A stretch of DNA of 64,000 nt from Mesostigma viride. Taxonomy: Eukaryota; Streptophyta; Mesostigmatophyceae; Mesostigmatales; Mesostigmataceae. The stretch lies in NCBI GenBank assembly GCA_009746045.1, contig RPFO01000034.1, positions 3,641,681-3,705,680 on the forward strand. The letters are read 5' to 3'. A program made the position numbers and the translations under genes. The notes beneath the pieces are model-generated. The model did not search any database. It was not told where the DNA came from and saw nothing but the letters and a program-made list of their open reading frames with translations. Shown here piece after piece: positions 9,341 to 19,191 of this stretch (the first letter of the stretch is position 1; each line of letters opens with the position of its first letter).

Positions 9341-10853
9341 GTGAAGCGACTGGAGGACAACCTGCAACAGATCCCGGAAACGGGTGTAAAGGAACTAGAA
9401 GAGAATGCGTACCGCGTGTTGGAAGAAGGCGCGGAACGGACATGCGCACATACCCTGGCAAATATGGCTGGCGGTGGTGACGAGTTTATCACTCCGGCAC
9501 AGATGGCGGATGTACATTTTAGAAGGTGCATAGAGAATGGCATCATGAACTACGCTGGGCCTGACGACCCGGTAAACACACTACCGCAGAGACCTGCCGA
9601 GGTTGTTACCGAAACACTACCCCCTGCTGATATGGACACGCGTACAGGAAGGGTGGGAGATAGGGTAAAAAAGGGTAAAGGCAAGAGGAAGGCGAATGCA
9701 CGTCACATAAAGGACAATGCCCATCCCCCCACCTCAAAGGATGAGGCGGACGAGTCCATGAGACAGTTTGCAGGCATCGAGGCAAACAAGGACATCCCCT
9801 TCAACTATCAGTGGTCGCCACTGAATGCAAGCATAGTTGCGGTTCGATACAAGAAAGTGCCCGGTGGTCTGAAGATACAGGTCAGTTTTGGGCGTGATCG
9901 CGAATTCATGGACTGGCTGCTGCTAGCCAAGAGCAGGGTGCTTGCGGGGATGGGAATATCTGCACTTGGGTTGTACGCAGACCAGTACCTTCCGGCTGGC
10001 AAAGTGATCGGTTTGTATACGGGGCGGATATTGGGCGAGTTCGAACCGCAGACCACAAAAGATCTGGTAGAGACCCCGCTGACAGGTTTCCGTCACGGCA
10101 TCCTGACGATGATCGGTGATGATGACAAGCTACTGTTACACAGCTACAATGACGGCGCAAAGGGAGTGCGCCCCATCGTGCGTCTCGTGGACGGTGGTCG
10201 TGGTGCACCTACTTCTGGCACAAAAATTGGTCAGACGTACGATCCTCTCGGCGTAGGGGTTATTTTTCCATGGACGTATGCATGTGCACATGGCAAACGA
10301 TCCACGAGGGTCGCGTGACCCTAGAATAGGGAAGGCGTATTATCCCAATGCAACGTTCCAACATGGATCGCCCGGTCTTAAGGTTATTAACCCGATCTAT
10401 CCGCGCGAGGAGGTTGTGTGGGAGTATGACAATGCCAAGATAACTGAAGGCGGTAAATACATAGCAAGCGGTGAAGGCGTCGAATTCGGCAAGCGGCTGT
10501 GGTTGATGCAACGAGTAGCCAAAAAAATAGATGGCGCCCAGAAAGAGCTGGACGCCTTTATGATGGACGAGCGGCGCGATGCTCTAGAAGTGGCTGTGGA
10601 AAGTTTGGAGAAGATAGTTGAAAAGAACAAGCGCATCAACACCCCAAAGAGATGCACGGGCCGCCCCAAACGGAAGTGCACCGAGAATGCAATTAAGAAG
10701 GAGGAGAAAGAACAGCCTGACCTCCTTGACGACATGGACATGCGAGACGTGGAGAATGCACTGAAGGTTGAGGGGTTGGACAAAAAGAGCATGAAGAAAC
10801 TGAGGGACTTGATCAAAGAGTACAACGATTGGCGTCAGACGCAAGCATTTTAA
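9341..10853 (+). pseudogene. SET-domain lysine methyltransferase-like gene, frameshifted
   Basis: Two overlapping frames (9341-10318 and 10278-10853) together encode one SET domain. The first holds the N-terminal SET part (ALGLYADQYLPAGKVIGLY); the second holds the C-terminal part (ANDPRGSRDP, then PNATFQHG, then a glutamate-rich VVWEYDNAK), matching the N-x-x-PN-x and DY-like motifs of the SET fold. The break lies near a run of five T at about 10263-10267. Upstream, frame 9341 begins with GTG one base after the OTU stop and is readable across it with a 1-base shift. The tail (10500-10853) is basic and helical. SET proteins methylate histones or viral chromatin proteins. Confidence 0.6.
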
Positions 10854-11012
10854 TTTCTTTGAGTATGGTATGTCATAGCGCAATTATGATGGGATCACGT
10901 TGCAACCCGATCATCAGCACGAGCGAACAGTACATTAATTGGCGTCACTTCGAGGCCAGAAGTGTACGACACTATCTGCGGTGATGATGCCTATCAGAGC
11001 CTAACGTCCTCC

Positions 11013-11540
11013 ATGGCGGACACCCTGGGGACCGAGACCGTCATCGTCCCGTCCAGTGCATACGACGTGTTTAATATTGATACGAGGGCCAGGGGTATGG
11101 GCCTCAACTACGGCAGCACCTTTGATGACCAAATGGCGTTTGGCGCGGAGAGACTGCCCAAGCCAGAGGACGTTGTGGGGGCCACGCTGGACGATCACAA
11201 GGTGGGCGTCGGCTTCATCACGTCCAACTCGAAGGACTTCCCCGTGCAGGACATCCAGGTGCTGCGTCCCTACATCCCGGCCCCGGTAAACACGGACAAC
11301 TGGGGCACGATCGGCCTCGCCACCAAGGGCGCATTTGGACAGATGATCACCGACGGGACTTTGCTAATGGACCCTCGATACACCCTGCCCACACAGGCAA
11401 TGGATTTCATGGGCGGGGGTATCTACGGCTTCCCCACCGTGTCGTCCGCCTCCTCGCTGGGTATCTGGGGCAAGACGGGGTTCACGGCTAGCACCAACGT
11501 ATGGGGAGCGCCCGGCTCGTCGGGTGTGTCGGGCTTGTAA
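11013..11540 (+). CDS. Glycine-rich hypothetical protein, possible virion component
   Basis: The frame is open from 10962, but the first ATG is at 11013, giving 175 residues. Rich in Gly, Thr, Ala and aromatic residues with few charges, ending in a low-complexity GSSGVSGL tail; no domain recognised. Such composition is common in viral structural proteins, but that is inference only. Ends 73 bases before the DUF5760-like gene, same strand. Confidence 0.5.
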   Translation: MADTLGTETVIVPSSAYDVFNIDTRARGMGLNYGSTFDDQMAFGAERLPKPEDVVGATLDDHKVGVGFITSNSKDFPVQDIQVLRPYIPAPVNTDNWGTIGLATKGAFGQMITDGTLLMDPRYTLPTQAMDFMGGGIYGFPTVSSASSLGIWGKTGFTASTNVWGAPGSSGVSGL

Positions 11541-11613
11541 CCGTGTGGCGGTGCGTTTATAGAGGGCAAAATAAGGTCGTCGCTGTCAAATAGGATACGC
11601 CCCGACCTGCACC

Positions 11614-12084
11614 ATGGACACAGCGATTGTTGTGGAAGATTGGAGACGCAACATGCGTGCGATGACGTCAGAGTACATCGAGATCGATGACGCGATGAAG
11701 AGGGCGACCAAGGAGTTGCTGCCCCTGAGGAAGCGGAGAACAAACTTGGAAGGCACTATCATCGACAGCATGGTGTCGGCGGGAGTGGATGCTTGCAACA
11801 TCTCTGGCACGCAAGACAGGCTGGTTGTGAAGCGGACGAGGAAGAAGCCGACCGTGAAGAAGGCGGACTACCTGCAGCGTCTGACTGCTTTCTTTGAAGG
11901 GGACATTGGGAGGGCGCAAGATTGTTGGGATTTCATCAACGACCTGGGAGGTGACGTGGTTGAGGTGAACCGACTCAAGCGACAGAAGAAGAAGGCGGAC
12001 AACACGCAACAGGAGGCACAGGAGGATCCACCCGAGGAAGGGGAGGTGCGGGACGATGTGGACGAGAACGCCGGTGACGACTAA
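11614..12084 (+). CDS. DUF5760-like small viral protein
   Basis: 156 residues from ATG 11614. The central part (~30-95) has helices with LLPLRKRRTNLEG, followed by a DRLVVKRTRKKPTVKKADY segment; this pattern of a helical LRKRRKELE region then a short basic K-rich strand resembles the DUF5760 family known from Nucleocytoviricota (recognition from memory). The C-terminus (~130-156) is strongly acidic. Role unknown; a nucleic-acid or virion-core protein is plausible. It is followed by a 140-base gap and the RING/TRAF gene. Confidence 0.5.
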   Translation: MDTAIVVEDWRRNMRAMTSEYIEIDDAMKRATKELLPLRKRRTNLEGTIIDSMVSAGVDACNISGTQDRLVVKRTRKKPTVKKADYLQRLTAFFEGDIGRAQDCWDFINDLGGDVVEVNRLKRQKKKADNTQQEAQEDPPEEGEVRDDVDENAGDD

Positions 12085-12224
12085 CCTCCACCCCTCACCT
12101 TATATCGCGGACAAAGTACTCCGCGCCTAGTTCAGGGTGATCTAGGAAGCTGCCGTATTCGTTGATGGCGCCCCATTCATAACCAAGTATATATTCTTCT
12201 TGAATAGGGAATAAGTACGCGCCA

Positions 12225-12712
12225 GTGGACGTCATGGACCTTGTGGAGGGGCAAAGGATATACGTGAGTCCCGAGGACCTCACCTGCCCGATCTGTCTGA
12301 ACGCCCTTTATGATCCTGTTGTGATCGAGTGCAACACGAGGGTGCAGGAGGGCAAGTGCGAGGCGATGGTGTGCAAGCACCCGTGCATGACCGAACTTAT
12401 CGCGCGTCAAAAGGACCGGGGGGGGCCTTCCGCGTCGGTCGTGGGCAAGTGCATCCTGTGCAGGGGGCCATGGCACCGTTACATGTGCCGCCCCAACGTC
12501 AAGGTGGGGTCCCTCACGGCCGAGTTGATTCGTAGATGCCCGTACGACTCGAATGGGTGTCCAGTGACGGGAACTCAGTCAACTCTCCGAGCCCATGTGG
12601 CCGTGTGCGGTTTCAAGCAGCTGGCCTGTCCCAACCGCGCGTACGGGTGCCAAGAGATGGTGTACAGAAAGGACCTGGGACAGCACAAGCACGAGTGCCG
12701 CCATTTCCCGTG
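12225..12712 (+). pseudogene. RING/TRAF-type zinc-finger protein, 5' part (interrupted by Copia insertion)
   Basis: Encodes the first ~162 residues: a RING-like finger (CPIC at ~22, long loop with CEAMVCKHPC, then CILCRGPW) and TRAF-type zinc fingers (CPYDSNGCPV, AHVAVCGFKQLACPNRAYGC, HKHECRHFPC). RING proteins with TRAF fingers are usually E3 ubiquitin ligases. A Copia element begins at 12713, directly after the 5-bp target site CCGTG. The remaining coding part resumes at 18180 in frame. A TATA-like stretch lies about 40 bases before the ATG. In its present state the frame runs into the LTR and stops at 12801-12803. Confidence 0.85.
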
Positions 12713-13490
12713 TGTTGGAAAGGTAGAGGAAACTAATGGGTTTTACACAATGCCTTGTGCTTGGCCTTGTTACCCTTGCACCTTGCAGGTGATGAAAGAC
12801 TGAGCTTGAAGACAATGGAAGAGAGACCAGAAAAAGAGTTTTATTTCTTAGGCTGAGAGGTTAGGAAAAGAGGTACCTGGCCTTAGGAGCCAGTTTCTTT
12901 TTATACCTTTCTAGCTAGGAAGGATGACATCAGATGCTGATGTCATCATAGAAGCTTGTAGAAACATCTAAGCATATTCCCAGCATATTCTCAGTATATT
13001 CCAGGAATATTCCTGGCATATTCCTAGAACATTCCAAGGTCATTCTAGAAAGGTTCTAATGAGCTGGCATGACAGTTGATTGCCAAATGTCCTCTGAACA
13101 ATGTGCCACATCTAATGCTTAATAAAGTGACACATGGTTTCTACTTGGAATGACAAGTGTAATCCAATGAGTCTATCCACTTGTCAGTCAATGGAATGCA
13201 ACACTTGTCACTATGAGCTTCCAACACATGTCAGCTCATGGAATGGACACTTGTCTACCAAAGAAGTACACCACTTGTCAAGCATGGAAGTGATGCTACT
13301 AGACCAACTCAGGTACAAGAGATCTATGGCCAAATATAGGACTATGGCACATGAACATTGATCAGCTCATTGAGAGCAATTCATCTAACTTATCAAATCT
13401 ATCAAATTCTCAGCCCTTGTGAAGTAAAACAAAGAAGAATAAAGTCAGGCTGGAATATAGTGTGGGCAGGTGGGTATATGATCCCCAACA
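12713..13490 (-). repeat. Copia 3' LTR
   Basis: 778 bp with TGTTGG...CCAACA ends (TGTTGG inverted termini). Contains several ATTCC/GGAAT-rich short repeats around 12970-13050 and poly(A)-like AATAAA motifs. Confidence 0.97.
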
Positions 13491-13518
13491 CCCCCCTTAG
13501 CCAGCTGAACACAAAGGA

Positions 13519-16500
13519 CTAAGTTGACATGAGTTTGCCACGCAGGGCAGTGAACCTGGCACGTGAAAGTGCCTTCGTCAGAAGATCAGCAAGCATGTCC
13601 TCCCCAGGACAATGCTTCATGGCGATGAGTCCCCCCTCCACCTTCTCCCGGATGAAATGGAAACGCACGTCAATGTGCTTCGTGCGCTTGGGATGAACAG
13701 GGTCACGAGCGAGTGCCACGGCGCCTGTGTTGTCGCAGAAGACAGGCGTGGGCCCCTGAACTGGATGCCCCAGCTCCCCCAACATGTGCCTCAGTGGAAG
13801 CACTAGCTGGGTTACGCTGCTAGCAGCAATGTACTCCGCCTCGCAGGAAGACAGGGCGGTAACGTGCTGCTTGCGGCTGCACCACTCGACTGCGGCCCCC
13901 CTGAACATCACTACATTGCCAGAGACAGATCTGCGTGTCTCAGGGCAGTTCCCCCAATCGGCATCCGTCCACCCCTCCAGCCCCCCTTGGCCACCATAGC
14001 GCAGTCCCAAGTCCTTGGTGTGGACAAGGTAGCGCACCACTCGCTTGGCCAGCTCCAAGTCGCCCTCCGTGGGTGCCTGCATGCATTGGGCCAGCTGGTT
14101 GACAGCAAAAGCAATGTCTGGGCGCGTCCATGTCGCGGCGTACATGAGAGCACCAACAATCTGCTGAAAGAGTTGATGGTTTGGGGCATCACACATTCCC
14201 CCCTCGCGACGGGGACTACCAGGCACTATAGGGGTGTGCACAGGGTGAGGGGTAGAAAGCCCAAAACGGGCAGCAATAGCTTCAATGTAGGGCCGTTGGT
14301 GCATGGTAAGGGAACGAGACGCAGGGTCGATAGTAAGGGAAACACCGAGGAAAAGAGAGGGATTGTCCGACTCAGTGATTTGAAAAGTATTAGCCAAACG
14401 GCGAGACCAGGATGCCAGCCAGGAAGGGGAAGGATGAGCAGCAAGAATGTCATCGACGTGCACGAACACGAAACCACGAGACGAAGGGTAGTAATACAGG
14501 CACGCATCAATTTGGCTTTGGATGGCGCCGTCAGAAAGAAGGTGTGCACGGAACGTTTTATGCCAATTGCGTGGCGCTTGCTTGATGCCATACAAGCTGC
14601 GGTGCAGCTTCCACACAAGCACATCGCCATTGGCATCCCGCTCTTCAAAGCCAGTAGGGGGACGCACAAAGACATCCTCCTGTAGGGGAGCATAGAGAAA
14701 AGCGGTTCGGACATCGAGCTGCTTGACAGTAAAGCCAGACGTGACAGCTAAAGCAAGAGCAAGTCGCACGGTGGACGCACGAACAGTGGGGGAAAAGACT
14801 TCATTAAAGTCGATACCTTCACGTTGGGCAAAACCTTTCACGACAAACCTGGCCTTGTGACGGCCGTCGGACTTGACAGCAAATACCCACCGGGAAGGGA
14901 GGACCTTGGCACCGGCGGGCAAAGTACGCGGGCTCACAAGCGAGTATACTGCATGATCACGAATGCTATTAATTTCGCTCAACATCGCAGCCCGCCACTC
15001 TGGACTGTTGTTAGCCTCAGTAAAGGAGACGGGAAGGGAAACGTCACTGCCAGTAAAATGCACTGTGTCAAAAAGATCACGAACTGACTGGTAATGCGGA
15101 AAAAAACGAGCCCATTTAGGCGACACCGTGACAGGGGGAGCATAGGTAGTAATCTCCATCGCGAGGGGTTCACGGGTGCTACCGCAAAACATCAGCTCAT
15201 CAGCAGTTGCCATGGCGACATTACCAGCTGGGTTACGTCGCAGCGCAGAGATTGTACTTTGCAGTCGAGCAGCACTTGAAGTGGCAGTGACCGGTGGACC
15301 AGCAGACAGCTCCCGTGCGTCACTTGGGGAGACGTCGTCAGTAGTTAGGACGGGCTGTGAAAAGTTTGGAGCACCGTCGAGCGCCTCCGGAACTGGTCTA
15401 GGACTTGGGACGTTGACTGCATCAGGACTTGGTGCGTCCGCTCCCTCGTGGCGAAGCTCCTCAGGAATATCCCTTCTGGTGGCGTCCAGAAACCTCGCCT
15501 GAGACCGGGTGACCGGTCCGCTAGGTTCGGCCAGAGAATTTGGCTGAACTTCTGCTACAGCCGGAAGATCAGTTGGTGAAGTTTCCTCCAGTGCGGCAGA
15601 ACTTTCCAGAAGCGGCGCAGGAGTTGGCATGGCCCCATTGCGCCAGGCCTCATTGAAGGTGACATGCAGGCGGCGAATGACATCCTTGGATTCTGGACGG
15701 TAAATGAGGTACGCCGGCGATTCCAGATCATAGCCGACGAAGATTCCAGGCAGAGCCTTGGCCTCCAGCTTGCCACGTGGGCCCTCCACCCGATAGAAGG
15801 CAGGGCAGCCGAAAATTCGAAGATTCGAGAGATCCGCATTGCGACCGGTGAGCAGGAAGTGTGGCGTGGCACCTCCAGGATTCGAGCTAGACGGCAGGCG
15901 GTTAAGTATATAAACCGCGCAATTGAAGGCTAGTGCCCAGAATCCTTTGGGCAAACCGGCATGCGTGAGCATTGCCAGTGTCATGCCCATGGCCAGACCC
16001 CACAGCCGCTCCGCCACTCCGTTCTGCTCAGGAGTGTAGGGGCTGGAGAACTCCTGGTGCACTCGGTGTTCAGCGCAGACGGCCCGCCACGCCTGCCCAG
16101 TGAAGACTGCGTCGTTGTCGGTCCGGAGAAGAATCGAACCGTTGTAGAAGGGGCGAATTTCGCGCGCGAGCAGCTGCTGTAGGGCGTCAACAGCCTCGTC
16201 CTTGTGTCGAAGCGGAAAGCACCATCGCCAGCGGGTAGCATCGTCGGTGAAGCCGAGCATGTAGCGGGTGCCTCCAATTGCTGGCTGCATCGGCCCGAGA
16301 ATGTCGCTGTGAAGCTTGGCTCGGGGAACAGTCGATCGGAGCTGTCCAGGCGAAAATGAGCGCCTCTTGATGAAGCCAGCAGGGCAGGATGGGCAGCCAG
16401 GCGATGACAGGCGCCTCGAAAAAAGGTTAGACTCCGGAATGGCGGCCAGCCTCTTGATCCGATCTTCGCCAGCATGCCCAAGACGCCAGTGCCAGAGCAG

Positions 16501-17379
16501 GCTCGCCGGCCGCTCGATGGCCGTGGCAGCCATTGCCGCCTCGTCGCGCTCCGCAGGTAACACGTAGATGTTGTTCTGCAGCGCAATCTTGTGCGTCTCG
16601 TTGTCCAGCACCACTGTCTGCTCGGTGAGGTCGACTTTGTGGCCGTCCTTGGCGAGCTGCCCAGCTGATAGCAGTCGGGCGCTCAAGCCGGGCACGAAGA
16701 GCGCACCATTCAGGTGCACATGCTGGTTGGGCAGTTTGAGCCGAATCGTGCCCACTCCCGTCGCGCGAAGACGTCCTCCTGATCCGACGATGTTCCTAGT
16801 GGTGGGGGTGAGGGACACAAAGTCAGTGCGGCATGGGGACATGTGGCTGCTTGCAGCGGAGTCCAGAACCCAGGCAGGGGGCTTGGGGCTATACTGCGTG
16901 AGTGCAGCAGCCTCCTGCGACGGCGCCGACTCGGCGATGGTGGTGAAGACGAAGCCCTCCGGCAGCTCCGCGGCCTCCTGGGTGTTGTTGGCCACGCTTC
17001 CGCCAGGTGAGGTCTCCTTCTTGGTCGCTTGGTTGCCCCTCCTGCGCTGGTTGCCCCGCCGTCCTTGGTTCTTGCTTCGTGGCTTGAGCTGGGAGTTCTT
17101 TTGCCAGCACTGGGTCTCCGCATGCCCACTCCTGTTGCAGTAGGCGCAGTGCTTCCTCTCACCACCCTTGTTGGCAGTGTGGAAAGCTTGACCTTGGGCT
17201 GGCTCCTCCTTGGTAGCTTGAGAAGGCCGTCCTCCCAGCAGCATGTCCTCCGCCTCCAGCAGCGCAGCCTTGACCTCCTCCAAGCTGTCCTCCTCTTTGA
17301 AATGCGCTGAAATCAGGGCAGGGCGATATCGGTCAGGCAGGCCGCTCTTGAGAATAGCCGCAAAATCTTGGTCGCTCAT
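13519..17379 (-). CDS. Copia Gag-Pol polyprotein with shortened Gag
   Basis: 1,286 residues, uninterrupted. Visible in order: short Gag remnant, CCHC knuckle (CAYCNRSGHAETQC, ~residue 78), protease (WVLDSAASSHM, ~170), integrase with the His/Cys finger (HWRLGHAGEDRIKRL and CPSCPAGF) and DDE core (FTDDATRW, RTDNDAVF, PEQNGVAERLWG), reverse transcriptase (DVRTAFLYA, LHRSLYGIKQAPRNWHKT, FVHVDDILA) and RNase H (DADWGNCPETRRSVSG, SSCEAEYIAA). The ATG sits only 16 bases inside the 5' LTR, and the usual ~200-residue N-terminal UBN2 Gag region is missing except for its last ~45 residues. The element may therefore need Gag in trans. Confidence 0.95.
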   Translation of the reverse strand: MSDQDFAAILKSGLPDRYRPALISAHFKEEDSLEEVKAALLEAEDMLLGGRPSQATKEEPAQGQAFHTANKGGERKHCAYCNRSGHAETQCWQKNSQLKPRSKNQGRRGNQRRRGNQATKKETSPGGSVANNTQEAAELPEGFVFTTIAESAPSQEAAALTQYSPKPPAWVLDSAASSHMSPCRTDFVSLTPTTRNIVGSGGRLRATGVGTIRLKLPNQHVHLNGALFVPGLSARLLSAGQLAKDGHKVDLTEQTVVLDNETHKIALQNNIYVLPAERDEAAMAATAIERPASLLWHWRLGHAGEDRIKRLAAIPESNLFSRRLSSPGCPSCPAGFIKRRSFSPGQLRSTVPRAKLHSDILGPMQPAIGGTRYMLGFTDDATRWRWCFPLRHKDEAVDALQQLLAREIRPFYNGSILLRTDNDAVFTGQAWRAVCAEHRVHQEFSSPYTPEQNGVAERLWGLAMGMTLAMLTHAGLPKGFWALAFNCAVYILNRLPSSSNPGGATPHFLLTGRNADLSNLRIFGCPAFYRVEGPRGKLEAKALPGIFVGYDLESPAYLIYRPESKDVIRRLHVTFNEAWRNGAMPTPAPLLESSAALEETSPTDLPAVAEVQPNSLAEPSGPVTRSQARFLDATRRDIPEELRHEGADAPSPDAVNVPSPRPVPEALDGAPNFSQPVLTTDDVSPSDARELSAGPPVTATSSAARLQSTISALRRNPAGNVAMATADELMFCGSTREPLAMEITTYAPPVTVSPKWARFFPHYQSVRDLFDTVHFTGSDVSLPVSFTEANNSPEWRAAMLSEINSIRDHAVYSLVSPRTLPAGAKVLPSRWVFAVKSDGRHKARFVVKGFAQREGIDFNEVFSPTVRASTVRLALALAVTSGFTVKQLDVRTAFLYAPLQEDVFVRPPTGFEERDANGDVLVWKLHRSLYGIKQAPRNWHKTFRAHLLSDGAIQSQIDACLYYYPSSRGFVFVHVDDILAAHPSPSWLASWSRRLANTFQITESDNPSLFLGVSLTIDPASRSLTMHQRPYIEAIAARFGLSTPHPVHTPIVPGSPRREGGMCDAPNHQLFQQIVGALMYAATWTRPDIAFAVNQLAQCMQAPTEGDLELAKRVVRYLVHTKDLGLRYGGQGGLEGWTDADWGNCPETRRSVSGNVVMFRGAAVEWCSRKQHVTALSSCEAEYIAASSVTQLVLPLRHMLGELGHPVQGPTPVFCDNTGAVALARDPVHPKRTKHIDVRFHFIREKVEGGLIAMKHCPGEDMLADLLTKALSRARFTALRGKLMST

Positions 17380-17395
17380 GACGCCTCCGATACCA

Positions 17396-18174
17396 TGTTG
17401 GAAAGGTAGAGGAAACTAATGGGTTTTACACAATGCCTTGTGCTTGGCCTTGTTACCCTTGCACCTTGCAGGTGATGAAAGACTGAGCTTGAAGACAATG
17501 GAAGAGAGACCAGAAAAAGAGTTTTATTTCTTAGGCTGAGAGGTTAGGAAAAGAGGTACCTGGCCTTAGGAGCCAGTTTCTTTTTATACCTTTCTAGCTA
17601 GGAAGGATGACATCAGATGCTGATGTCATCATAGAAGCTTGTAGAAACATCTAAGCATATTCCCAGCATATTCTCAGTATATTCCAGGAATATTCCTGGC
17701 ATATTCCTAGAACATTCCAAGGTCATTCTAGAAAGGTTCTAATGAGCTGGCATGACAGTTGATTGCCAAATGTCCTCTGAACAATGTGCCACATCTAATG
17801 CTTAATAAAGTGACACATGGTTTCTACTTGGAATGACAAGTGTAATCCAATGAGTCTATCCACTTGTCAGTCAATGGAATGCAACACTTGTCACTATGAG
17901 CTTCCAACACATGTCAGCTCATGGAATGGACACTTGTCTACCAAAGAAGTACACCACTTGTCAAGCATGGAAGTGATGCTACTAGACCAACTCAGGTACA
18001 AGAGATCTATGGCCAAAATATAGGACTATGGCACATGAACATTGATCAGCTCTTTGAGAGCAATTCATCTAACTTATCAAATCTATCAAATTCTCAGCCC
18101 TTGTGAAGTAAAACAAAGAAGAATAAAGTCAGGCTGGAATATAGTGTGGGCAGGTGGGTATATGATCCCCAACA
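17396..18174 (-). repeat. Copia 5' LTR
   Basis: 779 bp, almost identical to 12713-13490 (an extra A near 18016 and an A/T change near 18053). Flanked on its right by the target duplication CCGTG. Confidence 0.97.
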
Positions 18175-18179
18175 CCGTG

Positions 18180-18456
18180 CAAGTATTTTTTAGAAAGCGA
18201 CGGGTGCAGGGTGACTGCCCCACTCGCGTCTGTCAAGGGTCACGAGGATGAATGCCCATTTGGTTTGTACCCTTGCATCAACCTGATCAACAATGTGCGC
18301 AAGAAACTGGGCGTGTGGCCCACGTGCAATGACAACAACATCCTGCGATGGAACTTGAGCGAGCAAGGCAAAACGTATTTTCCGTCATCGTGCAATTGCG
18401 GGTGCGCAGAAAAGGAGACGTGCGCGTTTCCTGTCAATGGAATTCTTAATGAATAA
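18180..18456 (+). pseudogene. RING/TRAF-type zinc-finger protein, 3' part
   Basis: Continuation of the gene at 12225-12712 after the Copia element and the second copy of CCGTG (18175-18179). The two parts add to 765 coding bases (254 residues) with no frame change, which shows that the element inserted cleanly. This part holds another TRAF-type finger (ECPFGLYPC) and a C-terminal cysteine cluster (CNCGCAEKETC). Ends with a TAA inside an AATAAA-like signal, convergent with the next gene. Confidence 0.85.
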
Positions 18457-18465
18457 AGAGCAATA

Positions 18466-19161
18466 TTAACTGTCAACATTGTCACTCTCTTCCTCTTCCT
18501 CGTCATCGTCCTCAGACGAAACGTCGAGGAGGGACATAAATGCGCTCTCTCCAATCTTAGGTATGCTTTGTTTTAGGTACCCTAGCAAAGGGTCGGCAGG
18601 TGCCCACCGCTCCAAACGCACGCAAGCGGTTGTCATGTCAGCACACTGCTGGCACTTGCATGCAGGAACTGGAATCCCCTGCGCATCCGTCTCCACAGAC
18701 CCCGTGTCTGAAACATCATCCTGTCCTTCGTCTTTCTCTTCTTCCTCCTCGACCTTCTCACCCTCGTCTCCATCGCCATCCTCCTCCTCGCTTGTCTCCT
18801 CCTCCTCTTCACTCGACTCCTCATCATCTTCACCCGGCTCCTTCATGTCTTCCTCCATCATATCACCTTCCTCTATGATGGTTTTCACCGCGGCCACCTC
18901 CTCCTCCAGTGACGGACGATCCATGTACGTCATCGTCTCTGCTAGCAGTGCGCAATGGAGTATATTAGCAATGTGTCTTTCACGCACCAAATCGCTGTTG
19001 TGCTTAATGAAAAGCCCACCCCTCTCGCATGCCACTGACAAGAGGTAGCAAATCAATGCGTCGACGGTATTCTTGTCGGTACTGCGCAGTTCGTAGGTGG
19101 GGTAAGCACCTGCCAACCCGGTCTTCATGAATGGATACATTGTCTGCATTGGTAGGCACAC
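18466..19161 (-). CDS. Acidic low-complexity protein, unknown function
   Basis: 231 residues. Residues ~105-150 are an almost continuous run of Glu, Asp and Ser (EESSEEEEETSEEEDGD), followed by a small cysteine cluster (CKCQQCADMTTAC) that could bind zinc, and a second acidic C-terminal tail. The N-terminal ~100 residues look globular. Acidic tracts of this type occur in histone-binding and transcription factors; no family is recognised. Convergent with the RING gene remnant, 9 bases apart; its start lies 30 bases from the next gene's stop. Confidence 0.55.
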   Translation of the reverse strand: MCLPMQTMYPFMKTGLAGAYPTYELRSTDKNTVDALICYLLSVACERGGLFIKHNSDLVRERHIANILHCALLAETMTYMDRPSLEEEVAAVKTIIEEGDMMEEDMKEPGEDDEESSEEEEETSEEEDGDGDEGEKVEEEEEKDEGQDDVSDTGSVETDAQGIPVPACKCQQCADMTTACVRLERWAPADPLLGYLKQSIPKIGESAFMSLLDVSSEDDDEEEEESDNVDS

Positions 19162-19191
19162 ATTTCTTTGTGCGGCTCTGGACCGCGCCGT

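Larger units (their letters stand above)
12713..18174 (-). mobile_element. Ty1/Copia-type LTR retrotransposon, recent insertion
   Basis: 5,462 bp, oriented on the minus strand. Both LTRs start TG and end CA; they differ by about one substitution and one 1-base indel, so the insertion is young. The target duplication CCGTG is at 12708-12712 and 18175-18179. Next to the 5' LTR is TGGTATCGGAG (17385-17395, minus), a primer-binding site close to the initiator-methionine tRNA type; next to the 3' LTR is a short purine tract (13491-13500, minus). A single open frame of 1,286 codons carries the Copia order: zinc knuckle, protease, integrase, reverse transcriptase, RNase H. It interrupts the RING/TRAF gene. 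Confidence 0.97.

Noticed and set aside
12960-13050. Short ATTCC-rich repeats considered as a CRISPR-like array
   Set aside because: Units are 10-15 bases, irregular, present in both LTRs and belong to the Copia LTR.
18479-19048. Serine-rich plus-strand frame
   Set aside because: Complement of the acidic Glu/Asp run of the minus-strand gene; composition typical of a shadow.
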